From an uncultured Pelagibacteraceae bacterium (lineage in GTDB: Bacteria > Pseudomonadota > Alphaproteobacteria > Pelagibacterales > Pelagibacteraceae): a stretch of DNA of 40,718 nt. The notes beneath the pieces were generated by a model. That model was given only the letters and a program-made list of their open reading frames with translations. It was not told the DNA's origin and searched no databases. Every line of letters begins with the position of its first letter. The first letter of the stretch is position 1. Location of the stretch: the NCBI GenBank assembly GCA_902628305.1, contig CACOMK010000008.1, positions 1-40,718 on the forward strand, read 5' to 3'. The position numbers were made by a program, and so were the translations under genes. Positions 7,334-16,365 of the stretch are shown here, piece by piece.

Positions 7334-9137
7334 TATAAAATCTTTTCTTTTTATAAGTTTTTTTGCTAATTTTTTTAATAACTTTTTTGTCTGAAAATTT
7401 ATCTTCTTTATTTTGTAATTCTAAATTTTTAAGTTTTTCGTAATATTCCACTAACTCAATTGTTTTTTTTGATTTATTTTTAATATCTATTATATATTCA
7501 GGTATAATTAGAGAAGTGTCACTAATAATATCTATTGTAATTTTATTTTTTTTTTCAAAATAAGTTAAATCATTTACAAAATTTTCCTTTAGAAAATCTG
7601 ATATTTTTTCACAAACTTTCAACTCAACAAATTTAGCTTTGTTAATGACAGCTTTCAATTCAACAATTTTAAGAAGTTTTTGAGCAAAAGACTCATCTGT
7701 TAAGGTAACTTTCCATTTGATAGCGCTTTCCCTAAGTCTTTGTCTGGACATCTCTAAAAGACCAAAATTGCTTATTCTACCAATTTGAATTCTTGCCCTA
7801 TCCGATCTGCATTTTTCCTTAAGTTTTCTCTCTACTAATCGTCTATTTCCGTAGCTGAGCATGTCAATAAAATCAATTATAATTAAACCAGACAAATCCC
7901 TAATTTTAATTTGTCTTGCTATTTCTTCTGCAGCTTCGATATTTGTGTCTAAAGCTGTGCTTTCAACATTTTTTCCTTTTATGGAACTCCCAGAATTTAT
8001 ATCAATAGATACTAAAGCTTCTGTTGGGTTAATAACTATATAGCCACCTGATTTAAGTTTAATTTCAGAATCAAAAATTTGATTCAATTTTTGTTCAATA
8101 TTTTCTTGTATAAACAGTGGAACTTTACCTCTATATTTTTTTACTTTTTTTACACTTGATGGCATCAATGTTTTCATAAAAGATTGTGCTTTTTTATAAC
8201 CTTCATTGCCTTCTACGATAATATTTTGAGTGTTATCATCAAACATATCTCTTAAAGTTCTTTTTATTATTTCACTTTCTTGATGTATTAGAGCAGGAGC
8301 AATTGAGTTTATAGCATTTTCTTTTATTTGGCTCCAAGTACTAATCAAAGTTTTTAAATCATTACTTATTTCATTTTTTGTTTTATTGCTTCCAGCTGTT
8401 CTAACTATCAAACCCATCTCTCGAGGTATTTCTATTTCATTTAATATAGTCCTGATTTTTTTTCTATCAGCTGGATTAAATATTTTTCTAGAAATGCCAC
8501 CACCTTTAGGAGTATTAGGCATTAGAACTATATACTTTCCTGCAATAGAAATAAAAGTACTTAATGCAGCACCTTTTTGACCTCTCTCATCTTTAATAAC
8601 CTGTACAAGAATTACTTGATTGGGTTTAATTACTTCCTGAATTTTATATCTCTTGAATTTAAATTTAATTCCTTTTTTTTTCTCTTGATCATCTTCAGAG
8701 TTTTGTTTAGTAATTAAATTTTCTTTATCGACAGAATTTTCATGTATTTGATCTTGAGACTCTTTTTCAATTGGATCATCGATTTCTAATTTTCCCTCTG
8801 CAATATTCTCTTCCTCTTTAGCCTCAACTTCTTTAGACAATTCTTCTCTAGCTTTTTCCTCTTCTTCTTTTATTTTTTCTAAATCTGCTTTTGGAATTTG
8901 ATAGTAGTCTGACTGAATATCATTAAAAGATAGAAAACCATGTCTTTCTCTTCCAAAATCAACAAAGGCGGCTTGTAAAGAAGGTTCAATTCTACTAACT
9001 TTACCTAAATATACATTATTTTTAATTAAATTATTTTTTAAACCCTCGTACTCGTAGTCTTCAATATTATCGTTTGATTTAAGTACCACTCTAGTTTCAT
9101 TAGGATGCGATGCATCAATATATAAATTTTTTTCCAT
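7320..9137 (-). CDS. rne: Ribonuclease E/G family endoribonuclease
   Basis: The 605-residue protein contains the RNase E catalytic core. The S1 RNA-binding domain begins near residue 40 (NVYLGKVSRIEPSLQAAFVDFG) but is split by an acidic Glu/Lys-rich insert at about 80-157, then resumes at QEVIKPNQVILVQV. The metal-binding aspartates are D379 (SIDINSG) and D422 (IDFIDM). The conserved DRARIQIGRISNFGLLEMSRQRLR follows. After this the zinc-link CPxC motif of RNase E is absent; the only Cys nearby are isolated (C443 and one further on). The C terminus is a short Lys-rich tail rather than a long degradosome scaffold. It is divergent from mrcA with a 103-bp gap. Confidence 0.93.
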   Translation of the reverse strand: MEKNLYIDASHPNETRVVLKSNDNIEDYEYEGLKNNLIKNNVYLGKVSRIEPSLQAAFVDFGRERHGFLSFNDIQSDYYQIPKADLEKIKEEEEKAREELSKEVEAKEEENIAEGKLEIDDPIEKESQDQIHENSVDKENLITKQNSEDDQEKKKGIKFKFKRYKIQEVIKPNQVILVQVIKDERGQKGAALSTFISIAGKYIVLMPNTPKGGGISRKIFNPADRKKIRTILNEIEIPREMGLIVRTAGSNKTKNEISNDLKTLISTWSQIKENAINSIAPALIHQESEIIKRTLRDMFDDNTQNIIVEGNEGYKKAQSFMKTLMPSSVKKVKKYRGKVPLFIQENIEQKLNQIFDSEIKLKSGGYIVINPTEALVSIDINSGSSIKGKNVESTALDTNIEAAEEIARQIKIRDLSGLIIIDFIDMLSYGNRRLVERKLKEKCRSDRARIQIGRISNFGLLEMSRQRLRESAIKWKVTLTDESFAQKLLKIVELKAVINKAKFVELKVCEKISDFLKENFVNDLTYFEKKNKITIDIISDTSLIIPEYIIDIKNKSKKTIELVEYYEKLKNLELQNKEDKFSDKKVIKKISKKTYKKKRFYKKTK

Positions 9138-9225
9138 AGTTTTGAGATTGTTATTTTCATTAATTATTAAAGTCTTTTATAAATTTTGTTTAGTTGTCTT
9201 GCCATATCTTTAACAAATTCCAGGA

Positions 9226-9231
9226 TATAAT
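9226..9231 (+). promoter_or_regulatory. Candidate -10 element for mrcA
   Basis: A perfect TATAAT lies 9 bases before the mrcA ATG at 9241. The nearest TTG-type hexamer (TTGCCA, 9199-9204) is 21 bases away, which is too far for a normal spacer, so the -35 element is weak or missing. Transcription from here would start only a few bases before the ATG, giving a nearly leaderless message. Confidence 0.3.
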
Positions 9232-9240
9232 GATATTAAA

Positions 9241-11577
9241 ATGAGTAGATTTATAAAGAATATTTTTATTTTAGTTTCGTCTCTTATCTTATTATCAGTG
9301 GTTTTGATAATTAGTGTATTATGGACATTTTCTAATGATCTACCTGATTATAAATTTTTAAAAAATTATAAACCATCAGTTTCAAGTAAAGTTTATTCAG
9401 GAAATGGTGATTTAGTATCAGATTTTTCTAAAGAAAAAAGAATATTTGTTCCTTTTAATAATATTCCAAAAAATGTAATTAATGCTTTTTTATCTGCAGA
9501 GGATAAAAATTTTTTTTCACACCCAGGGGTAGATGCAAAAGGTGTTGTTAGGGCGGTAATAAATAATATTTCAAATGTAATTTCCTCTAAAAGATTGGAA
9601 GGTGCATCTACAATTACACAGCAAGTTGCTAAAAATTTTTTATTAACAAATGAAGTTAGTTTAAATAGAAAAATAAAGGAAGCTATCTTGGCATTTAGAA
9701 TTGAGAGAGCTTTATCAAAAGAAAGAATTTTAGAGTTATATCTTAATCAAATTTATCTAGGAAGTGGAGCCTATGGAGTAGCAGCTGCAAGTTTGGAATA
9801 TTTTGATAAATCTATTAGAGATTTAAATTACTCAGAGGCAGCTTTATTAGCAGCTTTACCAAAAGCTCCTAGTAGATATAATCCATACAGGGATATTGAG
9901 GTCGCAAAATTTAGGAGAAATTTAGTTTTAAAAAATTTATTAGAAAACAATTATTTACCATTAGAATGGTATGAAAAACTCATAAATGATGAAATAATTT
10001 TAAAAAAAAATAAAAAAATTTATTTAGAAGATGCTCAATATTTTATTGAAGATGTTAGAAAGAGTGTAATTGAATTACTGAGCTACGATAAGGTGTACAA
10101 ACAAGGTTTTAATATTAATACTTCAATAGATTTAAATTTACAAACAATTGCAACAAAATCTCTTCGAGATGGGTTGATGGCATATGACAAAAGAAAAGGA
10201 TGGAGAGGACCGCTTACAAGTAAGATTTATAATTCAGCATGGAAAAAAGATTTAGAAAAGTATAAATTAGAAAATTCAATTAATTGGAAATTAGCAATAG
10301 TTAAAAAAATAAATAAATTTTCAGTAGAAATAGAAACTGAGGATAGTAACAGAGGTATAATTGAATACCAAAGTATTTCTTGGACAAAGAAAGAATTTAA
10401 TAAGTTATTAAAACCTGGTGATATTATTTATGTTAAAAAGATTAAAGACAATATTTTTGATTTAAAACAACTTCCGAAGGTGAATGGTGGAATTGTTGTG
10501 ATGGATCCATTTACTGGTAGAGTTTTAGCGCTAAGTGGTGGTTTCAGTTTTAAGCAAAGTGAGTTCAATAGAGCAACTCAAGCTAAAAGACAACCTGGAT
10601 CAGCTTTTAAACCATTTGTTTATGCATTAGCTTTAGAGAATAATTTTACACCAACCTCATTAGTTTTAGATGCTCCATTAGTTTTAGATCAAGGAGAGGA
10701 TTTAAAAATGTGGAAACCAGAAAATTATGGAAAAAAATTTTATGGTCCTTCGACTTTGAGAATTGGTTTAGAGAAATCTAGAAATTTAATGACAGTAAGA
10801 ATTGCCCAAAATCTTGGTATAGAGAAAATAGTTGATTTTTCAAAAGCATTAAAAATTTATGATAATCCAGAAGAGCTTTTATCTATATCCTTGGGATCTG
10901 CTGAAACTACATTATTAAAACTCACATCTGCTTATTCTGTTTTTGTTAATGGAGGAAAACTTGTTGAACCAATACTGATAGATAGAATTCAAGACAGTGA
11001 GGGAAAAACTATTTTTAATAATGATAAAAGAAAATGTATTAATTGTGATCAAATTTCTTATCTAAGTAGAGATTATCCAGAAATTAAAAATAACTATAGA
11101 CAAATTTTTTCACCAGAGACAGCTTTTCAAATGACTTCAATATTAGAAGGCGTCGTTCAAAGAGGCACAGCTAAAAAACTTAAAGACTTAAATTTAAATA
11201 TTGCAGGTAAAACTGGAACAACAAATAAAAATACTGACACTTGGTTTATAGGTTTTACTTCAAATTTACTAGTTGGAGTTTATGTAGGCTCAGATAACCC
11301 AGCTTCACTAGGGAAATATGAAACAGGATCTAAAACTGCTTTACCAATATTCAAAAATTTTATAAGAGATTCTGTTAATAAATATGAGGCAAGACCTTTT
11401 AAAGCTGCAAAAGGAACTGTGATGATGGTTGTTGACCCCTTGACAGGTCAAAAAGCAAAATTTAACTCAAAGAATACTATTATTGAGGTGTTTAAAAAAG
11501 AAAATGTGATTGATGGAAAAGCGCTTTATACAAATTCAGATAGATTAGACTCAAATAATATATTAAAGTTTTATTAA
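9241..11577 (+). CDS. mrcA: Penicillin-binding protein 1A (bifunctional class A PBP)
   Basis: The 778-residue protein polymerises and cross-links peptidoglycan. An N-terminal membrane anchor (about 7-29) precedes the GT51 glycosyltransferase domain, with catalytic Glu87 in SAEDKNFFSHPG, plus GASTITQQVAKN and ELYLNQIYLGSGAYGV. An OB-like region follows (about 290-410). The transpeptidase domain has the active-site serine S454 in PGSAFKPF (SxxK) and the KTGTT box starting at K657. The length matches alphaproteobacterial PBP1a. prfB begins on the last base of its stop codon (TAATG), implying translational coupling. Confidence 0.97.
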   Translation: MSRFIKNIFILVSSLILLSVVLIISVLWTFSNDLPDYKFLKNYKPSVSSKVYSGNGDLVSDFSKEKRIFVPFNNIPKNVINAFLSAEDKNFFSHPGVDAKGVVRAVINNISNVISSKRLEGASTITQQVAKNFLLTNEVSLNRKIKEAILAFRIERALSKERILELYLNQIYLGSGAYGVAAASLEYFDKSIRDLNYSEAALLAALPKAPSRYNPYRDIEVAKFRRNLVLKNLLENNYLPLEWYEKLINDEIILKKNKKIYLEDAQYFIEDVRKSVIELLSYDKVYKQGFNINTSIDLNLQTIATKSLRDGLMAYDKRKGWRGPLTSKIYNSAWKKDLEKYKLENSINWKLAIVKKINKFSVEIETEDSNRGIIEYQSISWTKKEFNKLLKPGDIIYVKKIKDNIFDLKQLPKVNGGIVVMDPFTGRVLALSGGFSFKQSEFNRATQAKRQPGSAFKPFVYALALENNFTPTSLVLDAPLVLDQGEDLKMWKPENYGKKFYGPSTLRIGLEKSRNLMTVRIAQNLGIEKIVDFSKALKIYDNPEELLSISLGSAETTLLKLTSAYSVFVNGGKLVEPILIDRIQDSEGKTIFNNDKRKCINCDQISYLSRDYPEIKNNYRQIFSPETAFQMTSILEGVVQRGTAKKLKDLNLNIAGKTGTTNKNTDTWFIGFTSNLLVGVYVGSDNPASLGKYETGSKTALPIFKNFIRDSVNKYEARPFKAAKGTVMMVVDPLTGQKAKFNSKNTIIEVFKKENVIDGKALYTNSDRLDSNNILKFY

Positions 11578-12678
11578 TGGATAATAATTATCAAAATTTT
11601 AAAGAAGAAATTGAAAAGATAAATCAAAAAATACAGGAGTATCTTTGAAAAAAATAATATCTATTCAAAACTTCAATCTTTAAATTCACAAATGCTGAAA
11701 GCCGATTTTTGGCAAGATAAAAATAACTCTCAAAGAGTAATCAAGGAAAAGAAATTTTACGAAGATTTAACTAATTCCTTAGATGGTAATGCTGAAAAAC
11801 TAAAAGATTTGGATGATTTGAATAATTTAGCACTTGAAGAAAAAAATTTACAAGTTCAAAAAGAGGTTTTGCACAGTATAAAGGACTTAAGAAGTGAAGC
11901 CAAAAAAAATGAAATCAAGTGTTTTTTATCTAATGAAGCCGATTCTTTAAATTGTTACATAGAAATACATGCTGGTGCTGGAGGTACAGAGAGTCAAGAT
12001 TGGGCTGACATGCTGAGAAGAATGTATTTAAAATGGTCTGATAAAAAAAATTTTAAATCAAGTTTAATTAGCGAGCATAAAGGTGATGAAGCTGGAATAA
12101 AATCTACAACTATCAAAATAGATGGAGATTATGTCTTTGGGTGGTTAAAAAAAGAGTCAGGAATACATCGATTAGTTAGAATATCTCCGTTTGATTCTGG
12201 AGCAAGAAGGCACACAAGTTTTGCAAGTGTTTGGATTTACCCGGTTGTGGATGAAAACATAAACATAGAAATTTTAGAAAAAGATTTAAGGATAGATACT
12301 TATCGATCCAGTGGTGCAGGTGGCCAGCATGTTAACACCACTGATAGTGCAGTTAGAATAACTCATATTCCATCAAAAATTGTTGTCCAATGTCAAAATG
12401 AAAGATCTCAACATAAAAATAAAGAAACATGTATGAATATGCTTAAAGCAAGATTATACGATTATGAAATTAAAAAAAAAGAACAAGAAAATCAAGACGT
12501 TGAAAATTCAAAATCTGATATAGGATGGGGTCATCAAATTAGATCGTATGTTTTACAACCTTATCGTTTAGTAAAAGACAATAGAACTAACTTTGAGAGC
12601 ACAAGTCCTGATAAAGTATTAGACGGCGATATCGATGAATTTCTAGAGCAATCACTTTATGAATTAAATGAAAAATAA
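11577..12678 (+). CDS. prfB: Peptide chain release factor 2, expressed by programmed +1 frameshift
   Basis: The gene starts at ATG 11577 and runs 23 codons to an in-frame TGA at 11646-11648. The coding frame continues one base over from GAA 11647, giving a 366-residue protein (E. coli RF2 is 365). Translating across the shift restores a normal RF2 N terminus: a short helix ending QEYL, then EKNNIYSKLQ. The stop-codon recognition tripeptide SPF is at residues 203-205 and the GGQ hydrolysis motif at 248-250, both within two residues of E. coli numbering. RF2 reads UAA and UGA, so low RF2 promotes the shift and autoregulates synthesis. The start overlaps the mrcA stop, and the end overlaps the next gene by 11 bases. 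Confidence 0.96.
11634..11649 (+). promoter_or_regulatory. prfB programmed frameshift site
   Basis: The site reads CAGGAG-TAT-CTT-TGA-A. The internal Shine-Dalgarno AGGAG (11635-11639) sits three bases before the slippery CTT (11643-11645) and the in-frame UGA (11646-11648). This is the canonical bacterial RF2 arrangement: the close Shine-Dalgarno strains the ribosome, CUU re-pairs as UUU, and translation continues in +1. The base after UGA is A rather than the common C; C weakens termination, so basal efficiency may differ slightly. Confidence 0.93.
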
Positions 12679-15094
12679 TATTTTAAATTATGTCTTTATA
12701 CCTCTGTCATTATTAATTATTGTTATATTTTACCTAAGCACTTTCGGTATAGAGACAGACAAATTCAACGATCAAATTAAAAATAGAATTTCACAGATAA
12801 ATAAAAATATAGATGTAGATTTAAAAAAAATTAAGTTAACTCTAGATCCTTTAAAACTCAAAGTTTATGCAAAAACACTTGGTACTACAATATATTTTTC
12901 AAGAAGACCTCTAGAATTAGAAAGTATAAAAACTGAAGTTTCGCTAAGTTCTTTAATTCAAAATAAAATTTCATCGTCAAACATAAAGGTAATATCTAAA
13001 TCTATATCATTAAATGATTTAATTAAATTTATTCGTAAAATAAACAACAAGCCTGAATTATTTATATTAGAAAAATTTGTAAAAAAAGGTCGTGTAATTG
13101 TAGAACTGAGCGTGAATATTGACGAAAAAGGTAAAATTAAAAATGATTACGAAATAAAGGGTTTAATTAAAGACGCTAGTATTAATTTTTTAAATAAGGC
13201 TAGTGTCAAGAATATAAATTTTAATTTCAATTTTCAAAATGATAATTATTTTTTTAACGAAATAAATTTTAAAGTAGAAGAAGTAAATTTTACTTCAAAA
13301 AAACTACATATAAAAAAGAAAAATAATAGTTTTTTAGTTGATGCTATTGTTATTAACGATCAGTCAAGTTTAAATTTAAATATATTAAAGTTATTAAATT
13401 TAAATTTTGAAAACATAATTTTAGATGATGCTAAATTTAGATCAAATAACGAATTTTCTTTAGAAATAGATGAAAAACTTAAACTTAAAAAAATCAATTT
13501 AAATTCTAATATTAATATTACGCAGCTAAAATATAAAAAATTAAAAAAAATTAATAATTTTTTCTCAGAAGTTGATGATTTAATTTTACTTAATAATCAC
13601 AAATTAAATTTAAATCTCAAAGATAGCTATCTGTCAATAAAGGGCGAGGGAGAAATAAAGCTAAACAAAAACGAAGTGGATGAAATAAAATATTTCATAA
13701 ATAAAAAAGATAAAGATTTAAGTATAAATTCAGAATTATTTTTAAATAATATAGTTTTAGAAAAACAGGATTTTATAAAAATTTTCTTTCCACAATATAA
13801 CGAAAAAATTAGTTTTAATAATCAGAAATTAAAAATTAATTTTGAAAATAATAATCTAACAATTCTAGGTTCTGGAAAATTTAAAATCGATAAAGATTTT
13901 GAGGAAATTAATTATTTAATTAAGAAAAATGGAAATAAAATAAGTTTTGATACTAATTTAAATATAAAAAATACAAAATTTAAAATTGATAACATTAATT
14001 ATAAAAAAAAAGATGATAACAAAATGAGTCTTCAAATTAATGGAGAACTAAAAAATAATAAAAATTTAAATATAACTAATTTCATTATTAATGAGGAAAA
14101 TAATACCATTAAAATTAAAAATTTATCTCTCAATGATAATGATCAAATAATAAAAATTGATGAGGCAAGATTTAGTTATTTAGACACTGAGAATAAAAAA
14201 AACAATTATAATTTGAAAAAAGTTGGGCGCTACAATTATTTAATTGATGGTACTTCGTTTAATGCTAATTTTTTAATTTCAAATTTACTGGATGCCAATG
14301 AAAAAAAAGAAAATCTTTTAGAAAACAACATAACTATAGAGCTAAATTTAAAAGAGGTTTATTTTGATAAAATACACTTTGTTAAGAACCTAAAAGGTAG
14401 ATTAAAAATTAAAGATAACAAAGTAGTAGAAGCAGATATTTTGGCTTTTTTTAATAATTCACAAAATATAAAATTTACAATTAGAACAAATAATCAAGAT
14501 GAAAAAATTACTACTCTTTTTTCATCTCTGGCAAAACCCCTTGTAGACAGATATAGGTTCATTAAGGGTTTTAAAGACGGTAGAGAGGGATATTTAGATT
14601 TTTACTCTTTTAAAAAAAATGGTATTTCAACTTCTAAATTAGTAATTGATAATTTTAAAGTTAATGAAATTCCAGCGCTAGCCAAATTGTTATCTCTTGC
14701 ATCTCTTCAAGGGATAGCAGACTTACTTACAGGAGAGGGGATTAGATTTACAGATTTTGAAATGAATTTTACTACTCAAGATAAGCTTATGAAAATTCAA
14801 GAGCTATACGCAATTGGCCCAGCCATATCTATTTTATTGGAAGGATATATTGAGGAGGGTAAATTAATCAGTCTAAGAGGAACCTTGGTTCCAGCGACAA
14901 CAATTAACAGATCTATTGCTTCAATACCTTTACTTGGAGATTTATTGATTGGAAAAAAAGTAGGTGATGGTGTTTTTGGAGTCAGCTTTAAAATCAAAGG
15001 TCCTCCTAGAGATTTAGAAACTTCTGTAAATCCTATAAAAACGTTAACACCCAGATTTATTACTAGAACTTTAGAGAAAATTAAAAAAAATTAA
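12668..15094 (+). CDS. AsmA/YhdP-like envelope protein
   Basis: The 808-residue protein has one N-terminal membrane segment (about 7-27), then a long beta-rich Asn/Lys/Ile repetitive body. The C-terminal domain resembles the AsmA-like C-terminal region of YhdP/DUF3971 proteins: LDFYSFKKNGISTSKLVIDNF, ALAKLLSLASLQGIADLLTGEGI, LRGTLVPATTINRSIASIPLLGDLLIG and FGVSFKIKGPPRDLETSVNP. Such proteins are anchored in the inner membrane and thought to bridge the periplasm for phospholipid transport to the outer membrane. At 808 residues it is shorter than E. coli YhdP (about 1270). The ATG at 12668 lies in the end of prfB. Confidence 0.85.
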   Translation: MKNNILNYVFIPLSLLIIVIFYLSTFGIETDKFNDQIKNRISQINKNIDVDLKKIKLTLDPLKLKVYAKTLGTTIYFSRRPLELESIKTEVSLSSLIQNKISSSNIKVISKSISLNDLIKFIRKINNKPELFILEKFVKKGRVIVELSVNIDEKGKIKNDYEIKGLIKDASINFLNKASVKNINFNFNFQNDNYFFNEINFKVEEVNFTSKKLHIKKKNNSFLVDAIVINDQSSLNLNILKLLNLNFENIILDDAKFRSNNEFSLEIDEKLKLKKINLNSNINITQLKYKKLKKINNFFSEVDDLILLNNHKLNLNLKDSYLSIKGEGEIKLNKNEVDEIKYFINKKDKDLSINSELFLNNIVLEKQDFIKIFFPQYNEKISFNNQKLKINFENNNLTILGSGKFKIDKDFEEINYLIKKNGNKISFDTNLNIKNTKFKIDNINYKKKDDNKMSLQINGELKNNKNLNITNFIINEENNTIKIKNLSLNDNDQIIKIDEARFSYLDTENKKNNYNLKKVGRYNYLIDGTSFNANFLISNLLDANEKKENLLENNITIELNLKEVYFDKIHFVKNLKGRLKIKDNKVVEADILAFFNNSQNIKFTIRTNNQDEKITTLFSSLAKPLVDRYRFIKGFKDGREGYLDFYSFKKNGISTSKLVIDNFKVNEIPALAKLLSLASLQGIADLLTGEGIRFTDFEMNFTTQDKLMKIQELYAIGPAISILLEGYIEEGKLISLRGTLVPATTINRSIASIPLLGDLLIGKKVGDGVFGVSFKIKGPPRDLETSVNPIKTLTPRFITRTLEKIKKN

Positions 15095-16320
15095 TTTAAT
15101 TCTATTTTAATATGCCTTTTTTTTCCTAGGGAAAGTTTAAGATAGTTATCTCTAAATAAACTTTTATTGATTTTGAATTTTTCATCTGAAATGATATTGT
15201 CATTTATTTTAACTGCATTTCCTTTTATAAGTCTTCTGATTTCACTTTTCGAATTTTCCAATTTAGATAACAAAACAAGTTCTATTATATTTATTTTTTC
15301 TTTTATTTTATTTGATTGAATATTAACTTTAGGTAAGTTTGAACCTAGGGTGTTGCCAGTAAAAGCTTCTTTTGCTGCTTGCTCAGAATTCTTGGCAGCT
15401 TGTTTTCCATGCAACATTTCTGTAGTTTTATTAGCAAGTATTATTTTTAATTCATTTATATCTTTATCTTTAATTGTTTCTATTTCTTTGATATCAATTT
15501 CAGTAAACATTTTTAAAAATTTAATTACGTCTCTATCATCTACATTTCTCCAAAACTGCCAATAATCATAAGCCGATAAGTATTTTTCATCCAACCAAAT
15601 AGCCCCACTTTCGGTTTTTCCCATTTTAGCACCAGTTGCTAGTGTAATTAAGGGTGTTGTTAAACCATAGGTTTGTTTATTAGAATATCTTTTTATAAGC
15701 TCAACACCATTAACAATATTTCCCCATTGATCTGAACCTCCAATTTGTAAGACACAATTTTCTTTCTTATTTAATTCAAGAAAATCATACGCTTGTAAAA
15801 TCATATAGTTAAACTCCATGTAACTCAGCGATTGTTCTCTATCTAATCTAATTTTTACACTATCAAATGTTAACATTCTATTTATCGTGAAATATTTTCC
15901 TATATCTCTTAAAAACGAAATATAATTTAAATCTTTTAGCCAAGTATAATTATTTACAAATATTGGTTTTGTATCTGGATCATCATTATCTAAAAACTTT
16001 TTTAAAATATTTTTAATATTTTTAATATTTTTTTCAATTTCATCTTCACTTAATATTTTTCTAGTTTTGTCTTTACCAGATGGATCTCCGATCCTAGTAG
16101 TTCCTCCACCAAGCAAAACTATCGGTCGATGTCCATTTTTTTGCAGAAGTCGCAAACACATAATTTGCAATAAGCTTCCTACATGTAAGCTTTCAGCCGT
16201 ACAATCAAAACCTATGTAACCTTTTATCTTTTCATCATCTAATTGTTTAGATAATTCATCTTCACTTGTGCATTGATAGAAAAAACCTCTATCTTTAAAT
16301 TCTTTTAAAAATTTATTCAT
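15091..16320 (-). CDS. tyrS: Tyrosyl-tRNA synthetase
   Basis: The 409-residue class I synthetase has the HIGH-type motif as HVGS at 46-49, in the context FDCTAESLHVGS. The tyrosine-binding QAYDF and GGSDQWGN follow, and the KMSKS loop reads KMGKT at 232-236, a form common in alphaproteobacterial TyrRS. A C-terminal S4 RNA-binding domain (about 345-405) contains IRRLIKGNAVKIND. A low-complexity KNIKNIKNILKK helix at 98-108 comes from a short tandem repeat in the DNA. It converges on the AsmA-like gene with a 4-base overlap. Confidence 0.97.
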   Translation of the reverse strand: MNKFLKEFKDRGFFYQCTSEDELSKQLDDEKIKGYIGFDCTAESLHVGSLLQIMCLRLLQKNGHRPIVLLGGGTTRIGDPSGKDKTRKILSEDEIEKNIKNIKNILKKFLDNDDPDTKPIFVNNYTWLKDLNYISFLRDIGKYFTINRMLTFDSVKIRLDREQSLSYMEFNYMILQAYDFLELNKKENCVLQIGGSDQWGNIVNGVELIKRYSNKQTYGLTTPLITLATGAKMGKTESGAIWLDEKYLSAYDYWQFWRNVDDRDVIKFLKMFTEIDIKEIETIKDKDINELKIILANKTTEMLHGKQAAKNSEQAAKEAFTGNTLGSNLPKVNIQSNKIKEKINIIELVLLSKLENSKSEIRRLIKGNAVKINDNIISDEKFKINKSLFRDNYLKLSLGKKRHIKIELN

Positions 16321-16365
16321 AAGTTTATAGTTACAATATACAAATTTTTTTTAAAAAACATATCA

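Noticed and set aside
11577..11691. prfB as a pseudogene or sequencing error
   Set aside because: The TGA lies in the canonical programmed-frameshift context and the joined protein is normal.
15995..16035. Tandem ATTTTTAAT-like repeat as a CRISPR or satellite
   Set aside because: It lies inside tyrS and encodes a KNIKNI helix; there are no spacers.
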